NCBI RefSeq assembly: GCF_028369295.1
Contig: NZ_JAQMYP010000015.1
Span: forward strand, 1-64,000
Direction: 5' to 3'
Length of the DNA: 64,000 nt
From: Streptomyces sp. HD
GTDB lineage: Bacteria; Actinomycetota; Actinomycetes; Streptomycetales; Streptomycetaceae
The notes under the pieces are model-generated. The model was not told the origin of the DNA and made no database searches. It was given only the letters and a program-made list of their open reading frames with translations. Made by a program: the position numbers and the translations under genes. Positions within the stretch are counted from its first letter, which is position 1; every line of letters starts with the position of its first letter. Of the stretch, positions 26,029 through 33,109 are shown piece after piece.

Positions 26029-26787
26029 ATGAACTCCGCAATCGTAAGAAACCTGCTCGTGCGGGGCATGCTGGCGGGTCTCGGTGCGGGTGTGCTCGCG
26101 CTGGTCGCCGCCTACTTCCTCGGTGAGCCGAGTGTCGACAAGGCGATCGGCTTCGAGGAGGCGCACGCTCCCGCGCACGAGCACGAGGTCGAACTCGTCT
26201 CCCGCAGTCTTCAGTCCACCGCCGGCCTGGCCACCGGTGTGCTGATCTACGGGGTCGCCTTCGGCGGTATCGCCGCCCTCGTCTACTGCTTCGCCCTCGG
26301 TCGCGTCGGCCGGTTCACCCCGCGGGCCACCGCGTTGCTGCTGTCCGGCTGCGCGCTGCTCGCCGTCTATGTCGTGCCGTTCCTGAAGTACCCGGCCAAC
26401 CCGCCGGCCGTCGGTGACCCGGACACCATCGGCAAGCGGACCACGCTGTACTTCCTGATGATGGTGCTGAGCGTGCTCCTCGCGATCGCGGCGACCATCC
26501 TGGGCAAGCGGCTCGCCCCGCGGTTCGGGAACTGGTGGGCGACCGTGGCGGCGGTCCTCGCGTTCGCGCTGGCGATCGGGGTGGCGTACGCGTTCCTGCC
26601 GGTCGTCAACGAGGTGCCCGCGGACTTCCCGGCCACCGTGCTGTGGCGGTTCCGGCTCTCCGCGCTGGCCATGCAGGCCACCCTGTGGGCAGGGTTCGGG
26701 CTCGTCTTCGGCGAGTTGGCCGAGCGGCTGCTGAACCCCGGGCCGGCCGCTGCGGCGTCGGCTTCGACGGCGGCCGCCTCCGGCTGA
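26029..26787 (+). CDS. cbtA: Cobalt transporter subunit CbtA
   Basis: A 252-residue integral membrane protein with about six helices. After the first helix a His-rich loop (EEAHAPAHEHEVELVSRS) looks like the metal-binding segment of CbtA proteins. It is co-transcribed with cbtB under the cobalamin riboswitch and ends just before a strong terminator. The Ala-rich C-terminal tail is probably cytoplasmic and disordered. Confidence 0.93.
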   Translation: MNSAIVRNLLVRGMLAGLGAGVLALVAAYFLGEPSVDKAIGFEEAHAPAHEHEVELVSRSLQSTAGLATGVLIYGVAFGGIAALVYCFALGRVGRFTPRATALLLSGCALLAVYVVPFLKYPANPPAVGDPDTIGKRTTLYFLMMVLSVLLAIAATILGKRLAPRFGNWWATVAAVLAFALAIGVAYAFLPVVNEVPADFPATVLWRFRLSALAMQATLWAGFGLVFGELAERLLNPGPAAAASASTAAASG

Positions 26788-26803
26788 TCAGGACGCGACC
26801 ATG

Positions 26804-26841
26804 CGCGAGGGCCCGCGGAACCATCCGGGGGCCCTCTCGCG
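26804..26841 (+). terminator. Terminator of the cbtBA operon
   Basis: Arms CGCGAGGGCCC and GGGCCCTCTCGCG pair around a 14-base loop and are followed by TTCTT. It lies 17 bp past the cbtA stop and separates the operon from the next small gene. Confidence 0.8.
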
Positions 26842-26944
26842 TTCTTCGGACATCCGACCGACCCCCGGCCAGGACATGACCCGACGATCCGAGCGACCGC
26901 ACCGACGGGACGGGGACGACCGAGGCGAGCAGCGGAGGACCCCC

Positions 26945-27298
26945 GTGGCCAAGCACCCTCAGCCCCGCCGTATCACCCTGGGCGGCCGTGAGGCCGTCGC
27001 CCTGACGCCGGAGGAGTACCGGCAACTCATCGCGAGCCGACGGCAGATCGGCGGCCAGAGCGCCCGGGTGCGGGTACTCGCCCAGCAGGCGAAGCGCACC
27101 GAGGAACTGCTGAGGGAGTTGGAGACCCTGATCGCCGCTCCGGAGGCGGGCCCTGGTGCGCCGGCCGGGAGACCGTCGTCGGACTGCTCCGGGACGTGCC
27201 GGGCCGCCGACGTGCCGGGGGAGACGAACACGGACCCGGGCTGTCTGCGTTGCGCCATCGCGGCGCTGCTGCGTCGTCATCGCGACCCGAGCGTCTGA
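26945..27298 (+). CDS. Small Cys-containing protein with coiled-coil, unknown function
   Basis: A 117-residue protein. The N-terminal part (RRITLGGREAVALTPEEYRQLI) resembles the start of DNA- or protein-binding small domains. A charged helix follows (RVRVLAQQAKRTEELLRELETLI), then four cysteines as DCSGTC...GCLRC, able to bind a metal. The GTG at 26945 is preferred because GGAGGA lies 5 bp upstream; an in-frame ATG at 26876 has a weaker site. It lies beside the cobalt transporter but after its terminator. Its last codons (RDPSV-stop) form the first unit of the tandem repeat that follows. Confidence 0.6.
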   Translation: MAKHPQPRRITLGGREAVALTPEEYRQLIASRRQIGGQSARVRVLAQQAKRTEELLRELETLIAAPEAGPGAPAGRPSSDCSGTCRAADVPGETNTDPGCLRCAIAALLRRHRDPSV

Positions 27299-27570
27299 AA
27301 CCCGCCGCGTCCTCGCGACCCGAGCGTCTGAACCCGCCGCGCTCTCGCGACCCGAGGTCTGAAACCCGCCGTGTCCTCGCGACCCGAGGTCTGAAACCCG
27401 CCGTGTCCTCGCGACCCGAGCGTCTGAACCCGCCGCGCTCTCGCGATCCGAGGTCTGAAACCCGCCGTGTCCTCGCGACCCGAGGTCTGAAACCCGCCGT
27501 GTCCTCGCGACCCGAGCGTCTGAACCCGCCGCGCTCTCGCGATCCGAGGTCTGAAACCCGCCGTGCCCTC
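27282..27570. repeat. Nine tandem 32-33-bp repeats with a 96-bp higher-order period
   Basis: Nine head-to-tail units begin GCGACCCGAG or GCGATCCGAG and contain TCTGAAACCCGCCG. Two unit types alternate: one with GAGCGTCTGAACCC...CGCGCTCTC, one with GAGGTCTGAAACCC...GTGTCCTC. From the second unit they follow the order A-B-B, giving a 96-bp superperiod. A-type units can fold (GAGCG with CGCTC, CGCGA with TCGCG). The array starts in the last codons of the upstream gene and ends 17 bp before the convergent phosphatase-like gene. There are no spacers, so it is not CRISPR. Confidence 0.9.
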
Positions 27571-27586
27571 GCGAACCTTCCCGCCC

Positions 27587-28183
27587 TCACCCGTCGTTGT
27601 CGGCCCCCCGCGCGTGCAACGGCTGTCCCAGGCCGAGGTTCCAGCGCCCGGACCGCCCGCTGATCGCCGTCGCCGTCAACGGCGGCACGTCGACCCGCCA
27701 GAAGGCCGCCGCCGGCGCGTCCAACACCTGCACCACCACGGCCCGTACGACGTCGGGCTCCACCACGGCGACCGTACGGCCCTCCGTCCGCGCCGCGCCG
27801 TCCAGCCACCGCCCGATCCGCAGGCACAGGTCCCGCACGGACTCCCCGCCGTGCGGCGCGGACGCGGGGTCGGCGAGCCACTGACCGACCGCCGCCGGCT
27901 CGGCGCCGCTGACCTCGTCAAGAGCAAGGCCCCGCCAACGGCCCACGTCCAGCCCGGCGAGCTCCACACTCGGCTCGCCCGCCCCGAGTTCCAGCGCCTC
28001 GGCGGTCTCCCGGCAGCGCACGCTGGGGGACAGGACCACCAGGGCAGCGGGTGGCAGCACCCCGGCCGCCGCGCGCGCTTGCGCCATGCCGATGTCGTCG
28101 AGCGAGGTCGTCCCGTCGTCGAAACGGGGCCGACGCAGCGAGGGGTTCATCGCGGGGGAGACGAAGGTGACGCGGCTGGTCAT
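27587..28183 (-). CDS. Histidine-phosphatase-fold protein lacking both catalytic histidines
   Basis: A 198-residue protein that aligns with the histidine phosphatase (phosphoglycerate-mutase-like) fold. RFDDG...LDDIGMAQARA follows the first strand, then VVLSPSVRCRETA, HGGES, and a last strand. The catalytic RHG motif after strand 1 is replaced by VSPAM, and the second catalytic His (normally SHGxxxR) is replaced by VEPDVVR. It is probably not a phosphatase. Its location next to riboswitch-controlled cbtBA recalls CobC (alpha-ribazole phosphatase), so a role in cobalt or cobalamin metabolism is a hypothesis. ATG 28183 or 28192 could be the start. Confidence 0.7.
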   Translation of the reverse strand: MTSRVTFVSPAMNPSLRRPRFDDGTTSLDDIGMAQARAAAGVLPPAALVVLSPSVRCRETAEALELGAGEPSVELAGLDVGRWRGLALDEVSGAEPAAVGQWLADPASAPHGGESVRDLCLRIGRWLDGAARTEGRTVAVVEPDVVRAVVVQVLDAPAAAFWRVDVPPLTATAISGRSGRWNLGLGQPLHARGADNDG

Positions 28184-28473
28184 CTGGCTCATCTTTCTGC
28201 CGGTGGTCGGGTGGAGGGGGCGCCCGGTGCGCAGTTGGCGCTGCTCGGCACCCGGTTCCGTAGCCCTCGGGTACCACCTTGTCGAAGTGCGGGGGCAGTT
28301 GCTCGCCGAGTCACCCGCCGCCTGGTTGGCCCTGCCGTTCATCTGAGTGGAGCAAGATCGCGAGCCCTCGGCGTGGCAGGGGGATATATTGCGACTTTTC
28401 CAATTACCCTCTCATCACTGTACGAAGTCGATCCCGCACGGATCGCACCCACCTCACTCCATCGGAGAAAGAC
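28184..28473. other. Divergent intergenic region
   Basis: It holds the promoters of the phosphatase-like gene (minus) and the small secreted protein (plus). The AT-richer part from 28380 to 28430 (GATATATTGCGAC...) is the likely promoter of the latter. No further gene or known regulatory element was identified. Confidence 0.4.
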
Positions 28474-28767
28474 ATGCACAAGCTTCGCAAGGCTGCCGTC
28501 CTGGCCGTCGCCCTCGGCAGCGTCGGACTGCTGGGCGCCGGTACGGCCAACGCCCAGGGTCTCGACGGCGGCGGCAAAGGCGGGGGCCAGGTCAGCGTCC
28601 TGCAGAGCTCCAACTGCAAGTCGCACGACCTGAATGTCGACGTCCTCGGCCAGGTCGGCGTCCTCAACGGCGCGCTGGGCAACGCGCTCAACGGTGAGGG
28701 CAACGCCGGCGGACAGGCCGGCACCCACCTGGGCTCCGACATGGGGTGCAACAGCAGCGCCTTCTGA
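28474..28767 (+). CDS. Small secreted Gly/Asn-rich protein
   Basis: A 97-residue protein with a Sec signal peptide (MHKLRKAAVLAVALGSVGLL..., cleavage near ANAQG). The mature part is Gly-rich with VLQSSNCKSHDLNVDVLGQVGVLNGALGNAL and two cysteines (NCK and GCN) that could form one disulfide. The hydrophobic VLG/NAL pattern resembles small cell-surface proteins of Streptomyces, but chaplin and rodlin signatures are not matched, so I leave it unnamed. The ATG has a GGAGAAAG ribosome site. Confidence 0.7.
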   Translation: MHKLRKAAVLAVALGSVGLLGAGTANAQGLDGGGKGGGQVSVLQSSNCKSHDLNVDVLGQVGVLNGALGNALNGEGNAGGQAGTHLGSDMGCNSSAF

Positions 28768-28953
28768 GGCGCGTGCTGGAACGGGGCCTCTCGGCCCGGA
28801 CCGGTGCCCCAAAGGCGGGACCTGCCGGTGGAGTACGGGCCGTGGCACACGGTCCATGGGGTCCCGCTGACGGCAGTGCACCGGCGTCCCGCGAGCCGTG
28901 CTGACCGGCCGCAGGGCGATGAGGATGCCGCCGGGTTGACTGCCCCTCGGAAA

Positions 28954-28999
28954 CCGGGCAGGGGTCCGATCCACGACCCTGGATCGCGCCCCTGCCCGG
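28954..28999. terminator. Bidirectional terminator between the secreted protein and enolase genes
   Basis: A long hairpin pairs CCGGGCAGGGG with CCCCTGCCCGG, with an inner stem CGATCCA/TGGATCG. It lies 13 bp past the enolase stop (minus strand) and downstream of the convergent secreted-protein gene. Confidence 0.8.
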
Positions 29000-29012
29000 T
29001 CTGTCGCGTGGA

Positions 29013-30299
29013 TCAGCGGCGCAACCCCAGCGCCGCCCGCCCCGCGTACCGCGCCTGCGTCCCCAACTCCTCCTCGATACGGACGAGTTGGTTGTACTTG
29101 GCGGTGCGGTCGGAGCGCGACAGCGAACCCGTCTTGATCTGGCCGCAGCCGGTGGCGACGGCGAGGTCGGCGATGGTGGTGTCCTCCGTCTCGCCGGAAC
29201 GGTGGGACATCACGACGGTGTACCCGGCGCGGTGCGCGGTGCCGACGGTGGCCAGCGTCTCGGTGAGGGTGCCGATCTGATTGACCTTCACCAGGATCGA
29301 GTTGGCGATGCCGTCCCGGATCCCGGCGCGCAGCAGCGCCTCGTTGGTGCAGAACACGTCGTCGCCGGTGAGCTGACAGCGGTCGCCGAGCCGCGCGGTC
29401 AGCGCGCGCCAGCCCTCGTGGTCGTCCTCGGCCATCGGGTCCTCGACGGAGGCGACCGGGTAGGCGTCGACCAGCGCCGCGAGGTAGTCGGCGTGCTCGG
29501 TCGGAGTCCGGCGGACGCCCTCGCCCTTGTAGTCGTAGACACCGTCGCGGAAGAACTCCGACGTGGCCGGGTCCATCACCAGGGTGATGTCGGTACCCGG
29601 CTTGTAACCGGTCTGCTCGATGGCGCGTACGACGAAGTCCAGCGCCTCCTCGGCGGTGCGCAGGTCGGGTGCGAAGCCGCCCTCGTCGCCGACGTTCACG
29701 CTGTGTCCAGCGGCGACCAGGTTGCCGCGCAGGGTGTGGAAGACCTCCGAGCCCATCCGGACCGCCTCGGCGAAGGTGGCCGCACCGATGGGCGCGATCA
29801 TGAACTCCTGGAAGTCCAGCGGATTGTCGGCGTGGGCACCGCCGTTGACGATGTTCATCATCGGCACCGGCAGTACCCGGGCGTCGACCCCGCCGACATA
29901 GCGGTACAGCGGCAGCCGGTGGGAGGCCGCGGCGGCCTTGGCGGCCGCCAGGGAGGCGCCCAGGATCGCGTTCGCGCCGAGACGCGCCTTGTCGGCCGTG
30001 CCGTCCAGGTCGATCAGTGCCGCGTCGACGGTCGCCTGGTCGTCGGCGGAGAGTCCGACCACGGCATCGGAGATGGTGTCGTTGACGGCGTCGACGGCGC
30101 GCCGCACCCCCTTGCCGTGGAAGCGGCCGGGGTCCCCGTCGCGCAGCTCCACCGCCTCGCGGGCTCCGGTGGAGGCGCCGGACGGGACGGCCGCACGGCC
30201 GAGCGATCCGTCCGAGAGCTCCACGTCGACCTCGACGGTCGGGTTGCCCCGGCTGTCGATGATCTCGCGTCCGACGACCCGGCTGATGACCACGGGCAC
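29013..30299 (-). CDS. eno: Enolase
   Basis: A 428-residue phosphopyruvate hydratase. The N-terminus IIDSRGNPTVEVDV, the VPSGASTG loop, the metal ligands (Asp in VMDPATSEF, Glu in ASVEDPM, Asp in LTGDDVF), the catalytic Lys in SILVKVNQIG and the signature SHRSGETEDTTIADLAVA are all present, so it should be active. The GTG at 30299 (GAGGAG upstream) replaces a longer frame. Divergence from a redox-type regulator, rather than the usual housekeeping context beside septum or cell-division genes, suggests a second, regulated enolase. Confidence 0.95.
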   Translation of the reverse strand: MPVVISRVVGREIIDSRGNPTVEVDVELSDGSLGRAAVPSGASTGAREAVELRDGDPGRFHGKGVRRAVDAVNDTISDAVVGLSADDQATVDAALIDLDGTADKARLGANAILGASLAAAKAAAASHRLPLYRYVGGVDARVLPVPMMNIVNGGAHADNPLDFQEFMIAPIGAATFAEAVRMGSEVFHTLRGNLVAAGHSVNVGDEGGFAPDLRTAEEALDFVVRAIEQTGYKPGTDITLVMDPATSEFFRDGVYDYKGEGVRRTPTEHADYLAALVDAYPVASVEDPMAEDDHEGWRALTARLGDRCQLTGDDVFCTNEALLRAGIRDGIANSILVKVNQIGTLTETLATVGTAHRAGYTVVMSHRSGETEDTTIADLAVATGCGQIKTGSLSRSDRTAKYNQLVRIEEELGTQARYAGRAALGLRR

Positions 30300-30346
30300 G
30301 CTGCAGCTCCTCACGTTCGGTCCGTCGCGCATCACGACGGGGCTAA

Positions 30347-30390
30347 GTTCCAGTGGGGAACAAAGTGAGTTCCGAAAAGGAACCTACTAT
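30347..30390. promoter_or_regulatory. Twin GTTCC-N5-GGAAC operators and -10 element
   Basis: GTTCC-AGTGG-GGAAC (30347-30361) and GTTCC-GAAAA-GGAAC (30369-30383) are perfect inverted repeats with centres 22 bp apart, in phase on the helix. TACTAT (30385-30390) is a -10-like hexamer placing the transcript start at about 30397, the first base of the HxlR-type regulator's ATG. The sites also cover the upstream region of the divergent enolase gene. Confidence 0.6.
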
Positions 30391-30396
30391 GGGTGC

Positions 30397-31320
30397 ATGA
30401 GGATGCACAACGCCGACGAGACCTGCGGTATCGCCCAGGCCGCCACGGTTCTGGGCGACTGGTGGAACGTGCTGGTGCTGCGCGAGGTGGCCCGCGGACA
30501 CGTCCGCTTCGACGCGCTGGCCGCCGAACTCGGCCTGTCCCGCAAGGTCCTCACGGAGCGGCTCGGCCGGCTCGTCGCGAGCGGGGTGCTGCGCCGCAGC
30601 CTCTACCAGCGGCGTCCGGTGCGCTACGAGTACCTGCTCACCGACGCCGGCGCCGCGCTGCTGCCGCTGCTCGTCGCGATGCAGGACTGGGGTGACCGGT
30701 GGGTCCTGGGGGACGGAAGCCTCACGGGGACGGCCGGGACCGAGAGCGCCGAGCACGCCCGGGTGCACGCCCTGACCGACACCCGACTGCCCGACGGCCT
30801 CGAACTGCCCGGCACGCAGGGCGCCGACCTGTCCGGCACGCAGGGCGCCGACCTGTCCGGCACGCAGGGCGCCGACCTGCCCCTCGTCTCCCCGGATGCC
30901 GCCGCGACCGTGCTGTTCACCTATCCCGGCACCGGAGTCGTATGGGGCGAGGACATCCCCGGCGCCGACGGCTGCACGCTGGAGAACCGGCTCTTCCGTG
31001 AGGCCTGGCCCGAGTTTCGGGCGGCGGGAGTGGACGTGCGGGGAGTCAGCACCCAACTCGTCCACGAGCAGCAGCGGTTCGCCCGCGCCGAGGAGGTCCC
31101 CTACGCCCTCCTCTCCGACGCCGCCCACCGGCTCGCCGCCGCCCTGCGGCTGCCGACCTTCCGAGGCGCGGGCCGACTGCGGCACAAACGCCTGATCCTG
31201 GTGGTCGACGCCGAACGGACCGTACGGCATGCGCTGTTCCCCGTCGTCGACATCCCCCACGCTGTCGCCGAGAGCCTGCGCCTGGCCGTCCGGCTCACTG
31301 GTTCACCGGTGGTGCGGTGA
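30397..31320 (+). CDS. HxlR-type regulator fused to a peroxiredoxin-like domain
   Basis: A 307-residue two-domain protein. Residues ~1-100 are an HxlR winged helix (CGIAQAATVLGDWWNVLVLREVARG...LAAELGLSRKVLTERLGRL). Residues ~165-305 resemble AhpC/TSA peroxiredoxins: a VLFTYPGTG strand, IPGADGCTLENRLF with the candidate peroxidatic Cys, and GVSTQLVHEQQRFAR. A linker carries three perfect GTQGADLS repeats. Only one Cys lies in the redox motif. The first ATG directly follows a -10 element, so translation is probably leaderless. It may be a peroxide- or thiol-sensing regulator of itself and the divergent enolase gene. Confidence 0.85.
   Translation: MRMHNADETCGIAQAATVLGDWWNVLVLREVARGHVRFDALAAELGLSRKVLTERLGRLVASGVLRRSLYQRRPVRYEYLLTDAGAALLPLLVAMQDWGDRWVLGDGSLTGTAGTESAEHARVHALTDTRLPDGLELPGTQGADLSGTQGADLSGTQGADLPLVSPDAAATVLFTYPGTGVVWGEDIPGADGCTLENRLFREAWPEFRAAGVDVRGVSTQLVHEQQRFARAEEVPYALLSDAAHRLAAALRLPTFRGAGRLRHKRLILVVDAERTVRHALFPVVDIPHAVAESLRLAVRLTGSPVVR
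30811..30882 (+). repeat. Three 24-bp in-frame tandem repeats
   Basis: The unit GGCACGCAGGGCGCCGACCT begins at 30811, 30835 and 30859 and encodes the eight-residue block GTQGADLS/P. The array forms the linker between the DNA-binding and peroxiredoxin-like domains of the HxlR fusion, so copy-number change would alter linker length without breaking the frame. Confidence 0.9.
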
Positions 31321-31341
31321 GCAACAGGAATCCGGCCGTCT

Positions 31342-31549
31342 CGTGCCTGCCGAAGTGAGGCAGTCCCTGGCCGAGCTCGCGAGGATCAAGGCCGAGCCGC
31401 GGGAGCCGTTGGCCTCCGAGGTCTCCCGACGGCTGATCGAGCGCGGCCGCCGGCTCGACGGCCCGGGGCCCACCAAGGCGGCGTTCCGTCCCCGCACCGC
31501 CGAGCAGGCCGCCGCACTCGTCCCTGACCGTCAGTTCGCGGGCTTGTAG
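31342..31549 (+). CDS. Short hypothetical ORF
   Basis: A 68-codon frame from GTG 31342 reads as charged helices (VRQSLAELARIK, SEVSRRLIERG) with Streptomyces-like codon bias. It begins 21 bp after the HxlR fusion gene. Its 3' end overlaps the convergent lipoprotein gene by 19 bp. No good ribosome site is seen and no family was recognised; it may be a fragment. Confidence 0.35.
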
Positions 31550-32031
31550 GCGCTGATGACGTAGAGCGCCTCGTCGTCGATCGCGTTCTCCATCCAGTCC
31601 ACGGAGATCCGCACCGGGTGCCCGTCGGCCGCGTACCGCGCCTCGGCCCTGTCCGCGTCGTCCCGCCGAGCCTGCTCCAGCTCGTCGAGGAGCTCCCCGA
31701 TGGTGGGCACCGCGTCGGGGATGTCCTTGACGATCCGCCGGGCACTCTCGTCGAGGCCCACCGCCTCGGCCACGGCGCCGTCGCGGACCGTGATCCGGAA
31801 GGTGCCGAGCAACGTCCGTTCCCCGGCGCTGGACTGGAGCGTGTAGGTGTACGAGTCGGGCTCCTGCCACGGGGCCCGACTCTGCGTCCCCTTGCTCTTC
31901 GTCCCCACCCCCTCCGTCTGCACGCTCTGCGTCCCGTCGCCGCAGGCGGCCACCCCGCAGAGCAGCCCTGCGACCAGTACGGCCCCGGACACGGCACGGG
32001 TGGTGCGGGAGGTGAGAGATACGGCGCTCAT
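31531..32031 (-). CDS. DUF6174-like lipoprotein
   Basis: A 166-residue lipoprotein. The signal sequence ends in the lipobox GVAAC (Cys at about residue 30), followed by a Thr/Ser/Lys-rich spacer. The folded part has a YTYTLQSSAGERTLLGTFRITVRDG strand region and an end with PVRISVDWMENAIDDE. That strand pair with RIxVDxxxxxxDDE resembles the small-secreted DUF6174 family. An AAGGGA site precedes the ATG. The function is unknown. Confidence 0.7.
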   Translation of the reverse strand: MSAVSLTSRTTRAVSGAVLVAGLLCGVAACGDGTQSVQTEGVGTKSKGTQSRAPWQEPDSYTYTLQSSAGERTLLGTFRITVRDGAVAEAVGLDESARRIVKDIPDAVPTIGELLDELEQARRDDADRAEARYAADGHPVRISVDWMENAIDDEALYVISAYKPAN

Positions 32032-32246
32032 GGCGGAAGTCCCTTCGAAACGGCTACCGCTATGACGCCGGTCGCCCCGGCAACGTTCGGCCGCCCTTCG
32101 CGAACTGTGCGGTCACCGCGCCACTCTCCGTGTTTTGGACGGGCCCTTCTCGTGCCCTTGATCAGCCCTGTACGGACGCTAACCGCTGCTTCGCAACAGT
32201 GAGATCACCCGCTCCACCAGGGAAAACATCAGAAGGGAAGAGCGCC

Positions 32247-33017
32247 ATGGGCAGTGTCTCGCGACCGCAGCGCCGAGCCATCCTCACCGGAGGGCTCGTG
32301 GCCTCCGCAGCCGTGATCACCGGCTGTTCGTCCAAGACCGGCGGCGACTCGGCGGGGAAGGCCACGGCCGTGGGCGCGCCGGCGGCCCCGTCACCGGCCG
32401 CGAGCGCACCCCCCACCACGCCCCGGGCGGCGTACGCGCGGCTGCTTGAGGGCAACGAGCGTTGGGTGAACGGCTCGCTCCAGCGCCCCAACCAGGGCAT
32501 CGGCCGGCGCCAGTCCGTCGCCGAGGAGCAGGACCCGTACAGCGTCATAGTGTCGTGCATCGACTCCCGGGTGCCGCCGGAGATGGTCTTCGACACCGGC
32601 CTGGGCGACCTGTTCGTGATACGCACCGGCGGACAGGTGGTCGCACCGGTGGTCACCGGTTCCGTCGAGTACGGGCCCGTGACGTCGGGGTCCCCGCTGA
32701 TCCTCGTCCTCGGGCACCAGCGCTGCGGCGCGGTCAAGGCGGCGTACAAGGCGCTGAAGGAGCGCAAGCCGCTGCCGGGCAACCTGCAGTCGATCGTGGA
32801 GACGCTGCGCCCCGCGTACGAGGCGATATCCAAGGAGAAGCACGCCGATCCCGTCGACGCCATGATCCGCGGCCACGCCCAGCAGACCGCCGCCGACCTG
32901 CGCCGGAGCGCCAATCTCGCTCCGCTGGTGCGGAAGGGCGACCTCGCCGTTGTCAGCGCCTACTACTCGCTCGACACCGGCAAGGTGGAAGTCCTCTCCG
33001 GAGCGCCTTCCGCCTGA
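32247..33017 (+). CDS. Exported beta-type carbonic anhydrase (lipoprotein-like)
   Basis: A 256-residue protein. Its N-terminus combines twin arginines (RPQRRAILTGG) with a lipobox-like VITGC, so it is probably a Tat-exported lipoprotein. The enzyme domain has the zinc ligands of beta-carbonic anhydrases: Cys and Asp in SCIDSR, and His and Cys in GHQRCGA. A Pro/Ala-rich spacer (~40 residues) joins the two. It hydrates CO2 outside the membrane. The ATG has an AGAAGGGAAG site. It may supply bicarbonate or buffer the wall space; no partner gene is adjacent. Confidence 0.92.
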   Translation: MGSVSRPQRRAILTGGLVASAAVITGCSSKTGGDSAGKATAVGAPAAPSPAASAPPTTPRAAYARLLEGNERWVNGSLQRPNQGIGRRQSVAEEQDPYSVIVSCIDSRVPPEMVFDTGLGDLFVIRTGGQVVAPVVTGSVEYGPVTSGSPLILVLGHQRCGAVKAAYKALKERKPLPGNLQSIVETLRPAYEAISKEKHADPVDAMIRGHAQQTAADLRRSANLAPLVRKGDLAVVSAYYSLDTGKVEVLSGAPSA

Positions 33018-33024
33018 CGAGGGG

Positions 33025-33058
33025 GATGACCGGCCGTTGTTGGGGGCGGCCGGTCATC
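33025..33058. terminator. Bidirectional terminator between convergent genes
   Basis: Perfect 12-bp arms GATGACCGGCCG / CGGCCGGTCATC flank a 10-base loop, 8 bp past the carbonic anhydrase stop and 52 bp past the stop of the convergent dehydrogenase. Confidence 0.8.
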
Positions 33059-33109
33059 GCTCGTGGTCCGGGCACCCGCAACCGGACTCCCGCTCGCCCC
33101 ACCTCTCTC

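Noticed and set aside
27282..27570. CRISPR array
   Set aside because: The units are contiguous with no unique spacers, contain stop-codon sequence of the neighbouring gene, and no cas genes are in the window.
28193..28342. Second cobalamin riboswitch before the phosphatase-like gene
   Set aside because: The minus-strand leader has GGTACCC and CCGGGTGC pieces but lacks the AGCCGGTG...GAATCCGGC...GCCACTG core that is clear at 25625-25745.
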